In this document: positions 12,985-23,001 of the stretch, piece after piece
Layout of the letters: every line of letters starts with the position of its first letter
Position numbering within the stretch: the stretch's first letter is position 1
From: Cephalopachus bancanus
Lineage: Eukaryota; Chordata; Mammalia; Primates; Tarsiidae
Length of the DNA stretch: 64,000 nucleotides
NCBI GenBank assembly: GCA_027257055.1
Contig: JAPVLO010000073.1
Coordinates: forward strand, 5,942,501 to 6,006,500
Reading direction: 5' to 3'
Translations under genes and position numbers: made by a program
Notes under the pieces: model-generated
What the model saw: only the letters and a program-made list of their open reading frames with translations
What the model was told of the DNA's origin: nothing
Database searches by the model: none

Positions 12985-13276
12985 AGCCGGGATCGGTGGC
13001 TCAGCCTTAATCCCACGTCTTTGGGAGGCTGAGGTGAGTGGACTGCCTGAGCCCGCGGGTTCGAGACCCTCCTGGGCAACTTGATGAGACCTCATCTCTA
13101 CAATAAATCAAAAATCAGCCAGGCGTGGTAGCGCACGCCTGTAGTTCCAGCTACTTGGAAGGCTGAGGTGGAAGGATCGCCGGAGCCCAGCAGGTCGAGG
13201 CTGCGGTGGTCGGGAGCGGCCACTGCACTCCAGTCTGGGCGACAGAGCGAGACTCCAACTCAAAAAAACAAAAAAT
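12985..13276 (+). mobile_element. Alu SINE, lineage-specific AluJ-like subfamily
   Basis: Same subfamily as the copy at 7699, with near-identical right arm (GATCGCCGGAGCCCAGCAGG). The 15-bp target-site duplication is AAAATGTTTGTGGGG (12970-12984) and AAAATGCTTGTGGGG (13277-13291), one mismatch. The tail is interrupted (CAAAAAAACAAAAAATAAAA). Confidence 0.95.
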
Positions 13277-13354
13277 AAAATGCTTGTGGGGTAATACAAC
13301 TGCTCAAGAAACATATCCACAGTAACAAAGAATCCCAAGATTTTTTTTTAAAAA

Positions 13355-13657
13355 GCCAGGCATGGTGGCTCATGGCTGTAATCCCAGCACTTTGGAAGGT
13401 GGAGGCAAGAGAACTGCCTGAGTCCAGGGATTCAAGACCAGCCTGGGCAACTTGGCAAGACCTTGTCTCTACAATAAATTTTAAAAACTAGCCGGGCATG
13501 GTGGTGTGCACCTGTGGTTCCAGTTACTTGGAAGGCTGAGGCAGAAGGATCACCTGAGCCCAGCAAGTTGAGGCTTGGTGACCGTGAGCATGCCACTTTA
13601 CTCCAGCCTGGGCGAAGTGAGACTCCAACTCAAAAAAAAAAAAAAAAGAAAGAAAAT
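13355..13657 (+). mobile_element. Older Alu SINE (AluJ-like)
   Basis: A dimeric Alu (GCCAGGCATGGTGGCTCAT...) carries the ACAATAAAT linker mark but more decay and a deletion in the right arm, so it looks older than its neighbour 70 bp upstream. The A-rich tail ends AAAGAAAGAAAA. No clear target-site duplication was found. Confidence 0.9.
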
Positions 13658-13684
13658 GACAAAGTCTATTTGGTTTATGGAAGG

Positions 13685-13885
13685 GTCTCTCAACCTCTGC
13701 ACTATTGATATTGGGGACTCATGCATTGTAGGGGGACTCTTATGCATTGTAGAGAACTAGCAAACTAGCAACTCCCCTCCCCCATCCTGTCATGTCCAAC
13801 AAAAATGTCTCCAGACATTGCTAGATGTCCTGGGTAGGGGGAGGAAGAGGAAAAAATTACAAGTAGTTGAGAACTTCTGAATTAC
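13685..13885 (+). repeat. hAT-Charlie-type non-autonomous DNA transposon
   Basis: The ends are inverted relatives (GTCTCTCAACCTCTGCAC ... AGTTGAGAACTTCTG). Inside lies CAAAAATGTCTCCAGACATT, seen in a common MER-type element. It contains a small internal duplication of ATGCATTGTAG (about 13722 and 13742). Confidence 0.65.
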
Positions 13886-15735
13886 AGAAATTTAAGATGT
13901 TTAATTGGTCATAAATCATTATCCATGCCTCAGAAGTCAAATAATACTCTAGACCAAACCTGATGTTCATAAATATTTTATTACATTGACATCCCAGGTC
14001 CCTTTTACCTAATTCTGATGAATTGTCAAACAACGAAAAGTGGAGAAGACATGATCTGGAGAAAGAATATTGCTGCCTTATACCTTTGTCCTAAGCAGTT
14101 TCTAACTCTTGCTTAACAGGAACATCGTGATTTCTAAATTGTACACACAGTGAAATCAAACCCGACTCATTGACTATATATCCCTTTTAACTCCTAAATT
14201 ATGGTTTATTATTGCTCACTACAGTTACCAGTCCAAAAAAAAAAAAATTCACAGAACCTCAGGCTCACTCTCCTAGCACTGAGTCTCAGCGAACTTGAGC
14301 TAAGTTACTGATCTCAAACTGTTGTTCCAGGTCCTGGGTCTCTTTTTATTTCCACCTTACCTAAACCCCTGTCTGGTTTCCCCCAATTTTCTTTGGAAGT
14401 GCTCTCTGTGCTCCAGATCCCACTGCTAGGTCCCTATTACCTGCTACACACACCTGCTACACACTTTTCAGCAGATCCTACTGTTTGTTGACACTTGATT
14501 GGGTCATTTCCTGCTGATATCTTTCCCCACCTGCCTATATCTCTGTGTTCTAAATCTCCCTGTTCTGTGAGGTCTCATTGTTGGGTTCTGGGCATAAAAT
14601 CAATCATCTACTTATCATTTTAAAGGAATAGTAATCATAGAGGAGAGAGAAGAAAAGCAACAGTGTGGTTACTTCAAAGGCATCCCATCTTGAAAAGCTT
14701 CCTAGTATAACTTGACAACCAGAACTTCAATTATTAAAAGAAAAATCATCACAGGATATGCTGTTATGTTGTGTTTCTATGATATAAGGCTTTTCACCAT
14801 TCTGAATTATGTAGAAATTTCCACTGTTCTTTGGTAGAAAGAGCAATCTGAAAAGATGTCAATCAGGTAATGTGACGTATGAATGGTTCTTCTCTGTACA
14901 TTAAAAAAAAAAGTAGAGAGCATAACAAGTTGAAATTAAACATGAGATTACTTCTAAATCTTGCACAAAATCATGTTGACTTAAATTTCAGGAGCAATAA
15001 TATTAAGTCATGTTTAATTACAAATATAGGTATATATTAATATATGCTTTTTTTCAATAGCTGAATCCCCAGGGAAACTTCATTTATGCATAAAAGTGAC
15101 CAGGAAAAGTTTAGTTAAACACAAAAGTGATCTTTATTTCACCTCTAAGGGGAGATCAAGGAGAAATTCTGTTTGCTTGACTCATATTGCTTATAACAAG
15201 TGCCAATAAAATAGTTACCTGAATTATAAGCCTACCAAACTGTAAAGCCTTAACTATGAGACATGTAAGAATGCCAAAGGCCAGCGAGAGAAGAGCATAG
15301 GCAGCATCCAGAGTGTGGATGAGGAAGCTAATATTGGGCAGAGATAGAGGTAGCTCACCCAACTGGAAGTATAGAGCAAGGAAGGTTGGCTGCTGAGCAG
15401 ATCTCAATGGCAAAGAGACTTGAGCTCTGGGAGAAGTTGCTTCCAAAGAGAAATATAGAGTGGAGCACACCAGCAGGCAAAGACCTCGGTAACTCCATGG
15501 TTCAAGGAGAGTCGGTCTGGTTGGAAGCACATTATGAACCAACAGCTTAAATGGAGTAGACAGTGAAAGGGACAATAAGTGTGGGGTTGACAAGATCTGG
15601 AATGGCTAGGTCAGACATACTGGGTTTCAGATCAAGGCTTGAGTCCCAGATGGGAACATATACAAATCAGAAATACAGCTAGAAGTCCAGAAAGTCAGTT
15701 TCCAGAATTCATCCACTATAAAGGATGAGGTTCTA
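13886..15735. other. Intergenic DNA with an unexplained - strand open frame
   Basis: The region is mostly AT-rich. A 145-codon frame on the - strand (15156-15593) encodes a leucine-rich sequence with hydrophobic stretches, but I recognise no family, promoter or splice context. It could be chance or a decayed retroelement. Confidence 0.4.
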
Positions 15736-15890
15736 ACATTACTGAGTCTTGCTCATTCATTCATACATTTATTCATCCAATCCTTTACGTAACAAATGCA
15801 CTGCTAGACACTGTTCCTAGCCCTGTAAATTTAATGAAGAAAAATAAGCATGGCCCCTGTCCTTGTGAAGAGTTTTGCTGGAATTGTTAT
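15736..15890 (-). repeat. L2 LINE 3' end
   Basis: The antisense L2 tail is visible: TCATTCATTCATACATTTATTC...GCACTGCTAGACACTGTTCC...GGCCCCTGTCCTTGTGAAG. Confidence 0.7.
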
Positions 15891-16127
15891 GTAGCTTTAA
15901 TTAGTAATAAATATATGGTTTAAAATACTTCATCAAGACAGGGCTTATGGACACTACCAGTAAAAAACTGAACTATGTGTGCCCCTGAAAAATTCTTCTC
16001 CAGCCTACAAGTAGCCAGATTGATAGCAAGGGAAGAAAAATGCATTCTACCCACATCCAGTGAGAAGTGTAGTTCTGCCCCCTTATAAGCACATACTAAA
16101 TAATAAATGGAGGCTGTGATGACGACA

Positions 16128-16130
<3 letters not shown>

Positions 16131-16158
<28 letters not shown>
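16131..16158 (+). repeat. (AGT)n microsatellite
   Basis: About nine AGT/TAG units. Confidence 0.9.
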
Positions 16159-16199
16159 AGTAAAAGTTGATTGTTTTGGGATCCAACCAAGAGACAAAG

Positions 16200-16900
16200 A
16201 TCACACAGGCTAAATAGAAAGAAATTAATATAAAGAATTGTTGATTTGCTAAAAGTTGTTAATTAGGTATTGAAAAAGGCAAAAAGAGACCTCTAAGTTA
16301 TCACAGAGGTAGCAACTTTTAAGACACAGCTACCATCCCTAGAATTGGAGGAACAATGGGAAGATGCTGGAATTGCTAAAAGAAGCCTGGAGCACAGACC
16401 CCACAGAGCTAAAGTTCAGACTCCTGAGAGGAGCTGATACTCAGATGGTGCTGGGTCCCTGAACTCAGAAGGAGGAAGCTTCCCATGGGGGTGGGTCCCA
16501 GACCTCTGAAGAGGGGAAGCCAGCAGGAGATACTGACTCTGTGCGTGTTGAGAAAAACTACAAACTGGACTCCACTGCTGCTCTTAGAACAAACTGCAGC
16601 TGCAGGGATAAAGAGGCATTGCTGGGGTGATGCTCATGGGAAAAAAAAAGCCAGCAGAAAGCAAGTAGGAAGAAAAAAAAGAAAAAGAAAAAGAAGTCAC
16701 AGCAAAAAGGAAGGAACACATTCCATCACCTCTTCCTGCTTGCAGTTTCCTCTACTACCCCCACTGACAGAGCTGAACCAACTGACAAAGCAAAAATGTG
16801 GTTTGCAGATGCCCAGCCCCGGGATCAAAAAGCATAATGTAGACAGGGAGGTTTGTAGCTGGGAGGTGGTAATTTAATGACCAACCCAGTAACCTAGCGC
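16200..16900. other. Probable decayed retroelement, family unassigned
   Basis: Relatively GC-rich for the window, with phrases such as CAGCTACCATCCCTAGAATT and GGAGGAACAATGGGAAGATG that I associate with old interspersed repeats. A purine tract (AAGAAAAAAAAGAAAAAGAAAAAG) lies at about 16669-16693. The 130-codon + frame at 16485-16877 is low-complexity and not convincing. Confidence 0.3.
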
Positions 16901-16962
16901 AAATTCTTTACCTTCCTGAGACACGGTTTATAGAATAAGGACAATAATGCCTATAAGGCATG

Positions 16963-17059
16963 CACTATGTGAGGTGCCTTATGTACATTTTGTCTCTTTC
17001 TCCAACAAAAAGTTGTTTGGAGAAAGAGACAAAATGCCTATAAGGCACCTCACATAGTG
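16963..17059. repeat. Long near-perfect inverted repeat (quasi-palindrome)
   Basis: Arms 16963-17005 and 17017-17059 are 43 bases each and complementary at 40 of 43 positions, with an 11-base loop. The only mismatch is a three-base cluster, TAC on the complemented left arm against CCT in the right. The right-arm context AATGCCTATAAGGCA also occurs in direct orientation just before the left arm at 16946-16960. Confidence 0.95.
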
Positions 17060-17809
17060 TGTGACCCAATAAAATGCATTATTTCACAACAATCAATGGT
17101 TTCCACTCCCGATTCATTCTTCCAAATACATCTGCCATCCAAGTACTTTCTTTGAACAATTACTCTGTAGAACTCCGTGTGTGGCCCAATCTATTGCCAG
17201 GACATATCACAACAGGAAAAAAGCTATGTATAAGGCTTCAGTCAACAGGGAGCTTTTCTAGGATTGGGACTATACATGTCTCATATTTTCACTTCCATTC
17301 CTCCCTGTCATCCTGAAAATATAGCAATTCTTTTTAACCTAGATCCTTCCTTGCCCTTGCCACCATCAATACAATAGGCCAGCTCTCCTGGTCCATGAAG
17401 CCCCATTCAAGTACTGTCTTCTCCTTCCCATAAACCATCCTAGCAAGATTTCAAACCAACATCCCTCACCCTAAAGAATAGTCTTTGACACCTTTTGTCT
17501 TAGAAGGGCCACATGCCCCAAAAGTAGACATAGAAACATGCCATCATTTTTCTGATGTTCTCAAAATGTTCTGGTAGACATTTTTCCTCAGCATCATTCC
17601 AGTCAGCAGGAACCTTAGTCCTAGGAAGGAGCAGTATCGGGTGCCAGATGACATGTTTTAGAAGTCAAAGCTACCACATCCATGAATGGTCCATAAAAAT
17701 CGACTCTTGCAAAAAAAGCAAAATACAGCTCTTCTTCAATCTCATATGAAATTATGAGTTCCGAATATTTTATTCCTTTCTGATCCATGGCTCATTGGTT
17801 CCATCTTTA
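17060..17809. other. Intergenic DNA, possibly L2-related in part
   Basis: No gene. The pyrimidine-rich part at about 17320-17560 has an L2-like feel, but I could not align it convincingly. Confidence 0.35.
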
Positions 17810-17930
17810 TTAATTGTAAGACCTCAGAAAATTTTCTTAAACTCTAAGCCTCATTAATTCCTTGTGAAAACAGCATTCCTAATACTAACCCACAAGTTTG
17901 TTATAAGGATTAGATAAAAGAATGCACACT
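17810..17930 (+). repeat. MIR SINE fragment
   Basis: GACCTCAGAAAATTTTCTTAAACTCTAAGCCTCA followed by GTTATAAGGATTAGATAAAA fits the MIR 3' half. Confidence 0.55.
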
Positions 17931-17934
17931 CAGG

Positions 17935-18055
17935 AGAAGGGGGACTAGGGAGTTGTTATACAACAACATGAATATATTCAGCACTACTGAACTGTACTCT
18001 TAAAAATAGTTAAGATAGTAAATTTTATGTTCTATATTTTTAACTCTAATTTCTA
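17935..18055 (+). repeat. L1M-type LINE 3' end
   Basis: The stretch CACTACTGAACTGTACTCTTAAAAATAGTTAAGATAGTAAATTTTATGTT is the recognisable 3' terminus of older L1 elements. Only about 120 bp is present. Confidence 0.65.
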
Positions 18056-18329
18056 AAACCATTTATTGAATGAATGAATGAGTGAATGAATAAAAAGTTT
18101 CTAGCACATGTGCACAAACACAAACACACACACACACAAGAATACATGTTCATCACTCATCACAATGTCTGGCATGTCATAAGCATTCAAACATCATTGA
18201 GGTTCTGCCTTTTTTCCCTTTGAGTCTCCCGACAATGTCTTGACTCTGGCTTCACCTGCAGGAATTTCTTCTCTTCATCTGAACACAGTAGAGACCTAAT
18301 CACATTCTGTTCAGTACTGTTCCTTAACG

Positions 18330-18450
18330 GTGCTGTATGAGCATACTTTATCTTGCCAAATAGATGGTCAGCTCCTGCCGAGAAGGGATCACATCTTCTA
18401 TTTCTTTTATGTTCTTCTTCATACCCAGTGCAATTTTTGAATTAACTCTT
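18330..18450 (+). repeat. L2 LINE 3' fragment
   Basis: GTCAGCTCCTGCCGAGAAGGGATC resembles the L2 'AAGCTCCATGAGGGCAGGGA' region, with CATACCCAGTGCAATTTTTG after it. Confidence 0.45.
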
Positions 18451-18540
18451 GGCTGATATTCTGCTTCAAATGAAATGGACCCTTCCAGAACCATGGCATT
18501 CTAGTTGCCACTGACTGCTCTGGGACCCCACCCATCTTCA

Positions 18541-18830
18541 TTAATCAACATTTATTTATTGATCTATTAGTTCATGCAGAAATCTCAATTCAGAAGGGGG
18601 GAGATCAATGTATGGGGAAGATGGGAAGAAAATAAAAAGATATATAAGACATGATTATTGTCCTCAAAATGTTTACAATTTATTTTGCACAGACAAGGTC
18701 AACATTAAGAGTTTGTAAAATACAAGGGAAAATGTTAAGTGTCTGCTGAGTGTTACAGACAATGCAGAAACCCAGGAAGCCATGGATATTTCAGGGAAAA
18801 CTCAACAAGAGATCTTATTTAGAAAAACAC
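18541..18830 (-). repeat. L2 LINE fragment
   Basis: Antisense L2 layout: CAACATTTATTTATTGATC, ATAAGACATGATTATTGTCC and CAAAATGTTTACAATTTA. Confidence 0.5.
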
Positions 18831-18944
18831 AGGCTCTAGAGCAAATTTTCTTCAGAGTTAAAATAGTTCTTCAGGGGGAAAAATTCATCTGTCCATTAAC
18901 TCTAACTTTGAGATAAAATTTTATTTTTAGATATTTTAAGATAA

Positions 18945-19110
18945 TACTAATAACATTTTAGGCACTGCTATAAACTCTACATATTATTGCTAACCCAAAA
19001 AATAAAAAAAGAATTATCTCTTTTTATAGATAAAGAATCCATCTCAAAGAAATTAAATTACTTGTTTGCAAGTGCAGAGCTAGTAATTATTCAGTTTGAA
19101 CACAGAATAG
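18945..19110 (-). repeat. MIR SINE
   Basis: Antisense MIR pattern: TTTTTATAGATAAAGAATCC ... GCAAGTGCAGAGCTAGTAATTATTCAGTTTGAACACAG (consensus AGCTAGTAAGTGGCAGAG...TTTGAACCCAG). Confidence 0.6.
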
Positions 19111-19156
19111 CATGGATTCTTCCCAGTAAGAATCCATTAGTATTAGTAAGAATCCA

Positions 19157-19336
19157 TTAGAATTAGTAAGACACAATTCCCCTCCCGAAAGTCCTACAGT
19201 CTGGAGTGGTGAACAAGGACAAGTACAGCTGTGAAAGAAACAGATCGGACATGAACAGGAGACTCCAAGGCAGAAGTGGCTAGCTCTAACCGTAGAGATC
19301 AGAAAAGGGTTAAGGGAGAGACGATCCAAATATACA
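19157..19336 (+). repeat. Duplicated segment A, copy 1
   Basis: 180 bp identical to 20879-21058 except for one base (GGTTAAGGG here, GGTTGAGGG there), same orientation, offset 1722 bp. Immediately upstream (about 19124-19160) the words AGTAAGAATCCATTAG and ATTAGTAAG are repeated, a scrambled junction that hints this copy is the newcomer. Confidence 0.97.
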
Positions 19337-19480
19337 ACTCATTCATGTGTCAAACATTTAGTGAGCACATAGCATGAGCAAGTATTGTGGAGAAGATATA
19401 AAACTAAATAAAACATGATTTTTCCATCATATGGCTCATTTTCTAGTAAGAAGGCAGTTCCATAAAGAGATAATTCCAAC
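19337..19480 (-). repeat. L2 LINE 3' end
   Basis: Antisense L2 tail: CATTCATGTGTCAAACATTTAGTGAGCACATAGCATG. Confidence 0.6.
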
Positions 19481-19639
19481 AAAATTTAGTGAATCCAAGA
19501 ACCAAGATTTTCATCCGAAATTATAGAGCACATAGGAGGGAAATTTAACCCATCCTGGCAAATCCTAAAAGATTACTTGGAGAAGTAGAATTCTTTGTAA
19601 TTTAGGAATCAACTCGATCAGATTAAGGGATACCTAAAT

Positions 19640-20165
19640 AGCTGGTAATGTGTCATTTCTGCTGTGAGGGTATTTCTGGAGGAGATTGGCATGTGAGTCA
19701 CTGTACTAAGCCAGGAAGTTTCACCTTCAATGTGGGCAGTACCATCCAATCAGCTGGAGGCCAAGATGGAAAAAAAAGGCAGAGGAAAGATGAATTCGCT
19801 TTCTCTCTCCCAGAACTGGAACACCCTTTTTCTCCCACCCTTGGAAATTAGAACTTCTGACCTTTGGACTCTGGGACTTGCACCACCAGCAGGCTTTCAG
19901 GTTCTCAGGCCTTCAGTCTCAAACTGATTAGCTTCCCTAGGTCTGAGGATTTTGAACTTGAACTAAGCCATACTACCGGTGTCCCTGGGTCTCCAGTCCA
20001 CAGACTGCCTCTAGTGAGACTTTTCAACCTCCATAATCACGTGAACCAATACCCTTTAATAAATTCCCTCTCATGCATATCTCTATCTCTATCTCTATCT
20101 CTCTATCTCTATATAAATCTATCTATCCTTATTGGTTCTGTCTTGGAGAACTCTGACTAATGCAA
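19640..20165 (+). repeat. MLT2-type (ERV-L) LTR, 5' part missing
   Basis: GTGAGGGTATTTCTGGAGGA, CCATCCAATCAGCTGGAGGCC, CCCTGGGTCTCCAGTCC, ATAATCACGTGAACCAATACC and the ending ATTGGTTCTGTCTTGGAGAA...CTGACTAATGCA follow the MLT2 LTR layout. A (TCTATC)n tract at about 20078-20130 sits at the usual simple-repeat position near the polyadenylation site. No internal retroviral sequence is attached. Confidence 0.8.
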
Positions 20166-20179
20166 TGTGTGTACTTACT

Positions 20180-20300
20180 AGGCATTTACTATTATTAGCC
20201 CTGGTTTACAGATGAGAAAACTGAGACAAAGAGAAGTAAGCAACTTGCCCAAGCTTAATCAGTTTATAAGTGGTGAAGTCAAGATATGATCATGTTTTCT
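20180..20300 (-). repeat. MIR SINE
   Basis: Antisense MIR: GGTTTACAGATGAGAAAACTGAGACAAAGAGAAGTAAGCAACTTGCCCAAG. Confidence 0.85.
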
Positions 20301-20379
20301 ATCAACTTCTACCCGTTAGTAAGAGTTTGCCACACCCCCAAATGTGGACTTTTGCAATAGAAAAATTCAGAGCAAAGTG

Positions 20380-20760
20380 CAAGAAAATAAATTGCACTGT
20401 ATGAGACCATATAGAAAGTTGAGTATGTCTGAAGTAGGAAATAACAAGACATGAAACTGAACAATTAGGGGCCAGATTATAAAAAGTCTTGTGTAACATG
20501 CTAAGGATCTTAGAATTTATGCTATAAGCTACAGAGATGACACCTTCAGATTTGCACATTAATAAATGATTATGCCACCTACCTGGCAGATGAATGTGAG
20601 GTCTGAGCCTAGAGGGAAGGAAGCCCATATGAGGCAGTTTTAATAATGCAGCAGAGAAGATGAGAATCTGAATTCAAGTAGAAAGAGCAAGATGGAGAGC
20701 TTGGAAAGACATGTCTAGATAGTAAAATAGGCAGAACCTGGTGATGAACTGAATGTGTCT
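20380..20760 (-). repeat. L2 LINE internal fragment
   Basis: GGGGCCAGATTATAAAAAGTCTTGTGTAACATGCTAAGGATCTTAG corresponds to the antisense L2 phrase GGCCAGATCATGTAGGGCCTTGTAGGCCATG. Possibly the continuation of the fragment at 19337-19480, split by the LTR. Confidence 0.55.
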
Positions 20761-20878
20761 ACTTCCCTGTCCATCAGACTTTTCTGTTTTAAATAATTTG
20801 TTCAGAAAAAAAGAAAGCATAAATACATGTATTTGTCATTTAGGCGGTGGCTTGGTACAGTGCTAGACACAGGAGCAT

Positions 20879-21116
20879 TTAGAATTAGTAAGACACAATT
20901 CCCCTCCCGAAAGTCCTACAGTCTGGAGTGGTGAACAAGGACAAGTACAGCTGTGAAAGAAACAGATCGGACATGAACAGGAGACTCCAAGGCAGAAGTG
21001 GCTAGCTCTAACCGTAGAGATCAGAAAAGGGTTGAGGGAGAGACGATCCAAATATACAGTTGTAGAGCTTTCACATATTAGATATCTGCAATAAAATAAA
21101 CTGGAGTTATGACATC
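20879..21116 (+). repeat. Chimeric segment A+B
   Basis: 20879-21058 equals 19157-19336 (179/180 identical). 21050-21116 equals 22473-22539 (65/67 identical). The two parts overlap by nine bases (AAATATACA). Either this block was assembled from the two flanking loci, or it donated to both. The 5' part reads smoothly out of L2-like sequence (GTGCTAGACACAGGAGCATTTAG), which favours this being the original site for A. Confidence 0.95.
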
Positions 21117-22472
21117 TGAAGAAATGAGTGGATACCTTCCAGTGGATCATGAATTACTTGACCTGGATGTTTCTCCAGTGTAGAGTGTCAGGAATACAGC
21201 AGAACCGATAGTTTCAATGAATTATGCAGAGGAGGTGGGAGGGAGGGCAGGATAAATGTGAGGAAGCCTGAAGGCATCCAAAGTAGAGCAGGAATTTTTT
21301 AGCTGTTAGTTCATCTATTAAAAGACCTCAACGCAAGAGGGAAATTGAGGTCACAGAAGGATGAAGGTGGGAGACAAGATAGTGATCTGAAATGAAATTA
21401 TCAGAAGTGCCTGGGTTTGATAGCACTGTCTGTGGCCATGTCATAATGCTCCATCTAATCCCACAGATTCAGTGTTCACTATGCTTGGAGAAGTGGCTAA
21501 GTCTGGTAGTTCTACCTTTAAACCCTAGCATTTCTTTTAATTGTAGGATGTCATCTTGAAATTCACAGTTAGGGGTCTGTGCACCAGGCAGTCCTTACTG
21601 CTTTTCTAAAGGATTTTAAATTATCTCATAATAACTTATATTTAGAGGCCTCACTGCTTCAATCACAAATATTGATCTTTGTGAGCAAAAGTACCTTTTT
21701 TTGATAAAGGTGTTTACACAGACATTCCTTTTTTCTAACTTCAATGCCCAATGCCAAAAGAACAACATCATTTATGAACATAAACTCTGACTTGAAAAGG
21801 AACACCTTTGTTTATCCTGTTTAATATGCAACATCTATGCAAACAATTTCTAAATCTCAGGCATCTTCCAGGAAATGGTTATTTATTCACTTGTAAATTT
21901 GAATTCCTACTGCTGTCTCTAGAAATCAAATATGAAAAAAGGAAACTCAGTTATTGAAATTGATCATGGACTTGCTAGATAGGTGTGTCAACACCAGAGC
22001 ATAGGCTAAAAAACCTAGTTCTCAGATTTTGAATAATCTCCATACTCTTTGTGGGGAGGTTTAAAAGTATTTTTTCTTAAAAAAACAAAACTAGTGGGAA
22101 AAATGTTTAACAAAGTCATTTTAATTAGATGTACACATTAATCATGAAATTGTACAGTACAATTATTATGACATCTCTTCATTGATCACAAATAAACTTA
22201 CTGCAAGAATGGTTAGAGCATAAACAAATCAGAAAAAATATGAAGGTCAGTGTTATCTGGGGTAATTCTAGCAAAATTTAGTAAAGATTCAGTCTCCCAA
22301 GATGAAATCTATTATTCTATTCTCTATAAAATCAATGATTTTGTTCTCATTATATGAAGGTGGCAACTTAGAATTGGGAATCAAAACCTCTTTATCACTC
22401 TCATTATTCGCCATGCCCAATTCAGTCCCCACATCTGGAAATATCAAAATCACCGATCACATGTCAAACTGA
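21117..22472. other. Intergenic DNA, no recognised feature
   Basis: Unique-looking sequence; no gene supported. Confidence 0.5.
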
Positions 22473-22539
22473 AAATATACAGTTGTAGAGCTTTCACATA
22501 TTAGATATCTGCAATAAAATAAACTCAAGTTATGACATC
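22473..22539 (+). repeat. Duplicated segment B, copy 2
   Basis: 67 bp, from AAATATACAGTTG to TTATGACATC. It matches 21050-21116 with two adjacent differences (CA here, GG there). Confidence 0.95.
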
Positions 22540-22672
22540 AGCAAAATGTGGACTAAGGGCTAAAGTGAGTTCTTTATGTGTGTGCCTTTTCATACATAAC
22601 AACATGTTTATTTAGCCCACTGTACTTCTCCAGTTACCCAGTAGGAAAATGAAATGTCTGAAGTTTCAACTG

Positions 22673-22989
22673 AGGCCGTGCACGGTGGCTCACGTCTACG
22701 ATCCCAGGGGAGGCCAGGGGAGAAAACTGCTTGAGTCCACGAGTTCAAGACCAGCCTAGGCAACATAGTGAAACCTCGTCTCTACAAAAAAAAAAGCTAG
22801 ATGTGGCCCACATCTGTATTCTCAGCTACTCGGGAGGCCGAAGCAGAAAGATCACATGAGCTCAGCAGATTAAGGCTGCAGTGGCTGTCATCATGCCACT
22901 GCCCTCTAACCTGGGCAACAGAGTAGGACCCCAACTCTAAATAAATAAATAAGTAAATAGATAGATAGATAGATAGACAGACAGATAAA
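22673..22989 (+). mobile_element. Old Alu SINE (AluJ-like) with microsatellite tail
   Basis: GGCCGTGCACGGTGGCTCACG ... right arm ending CCTAACCTGGGCAACAGAG. The tail has evolved into (AAAT)n followed by (GATA)n and (GACA)n at about 22938-22985. Target-site duplication AAGTTTCAACTG (22661-22672) and AAGTTTCAGCTG (22990-23001). It lacks the ACAATAAATC mark and is the most diverged Alu here. Confidence 0.9.
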
Positions 22990-23001
22990 AAGTTTCAGCT
23001 G

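Noticed and set aside
16485..16877. 130-codon + frame with a lysine-rich stretch
   Set aside because: The basic stretch comes from an (AAG/AAAAAG)n purine tract; the rest has no recognisable domain.
19640..20165. Two overlapping small + frames as a gene
   Set aside because: They lie inside an ERV-L-type LTR and a (TCTATC)n tract.
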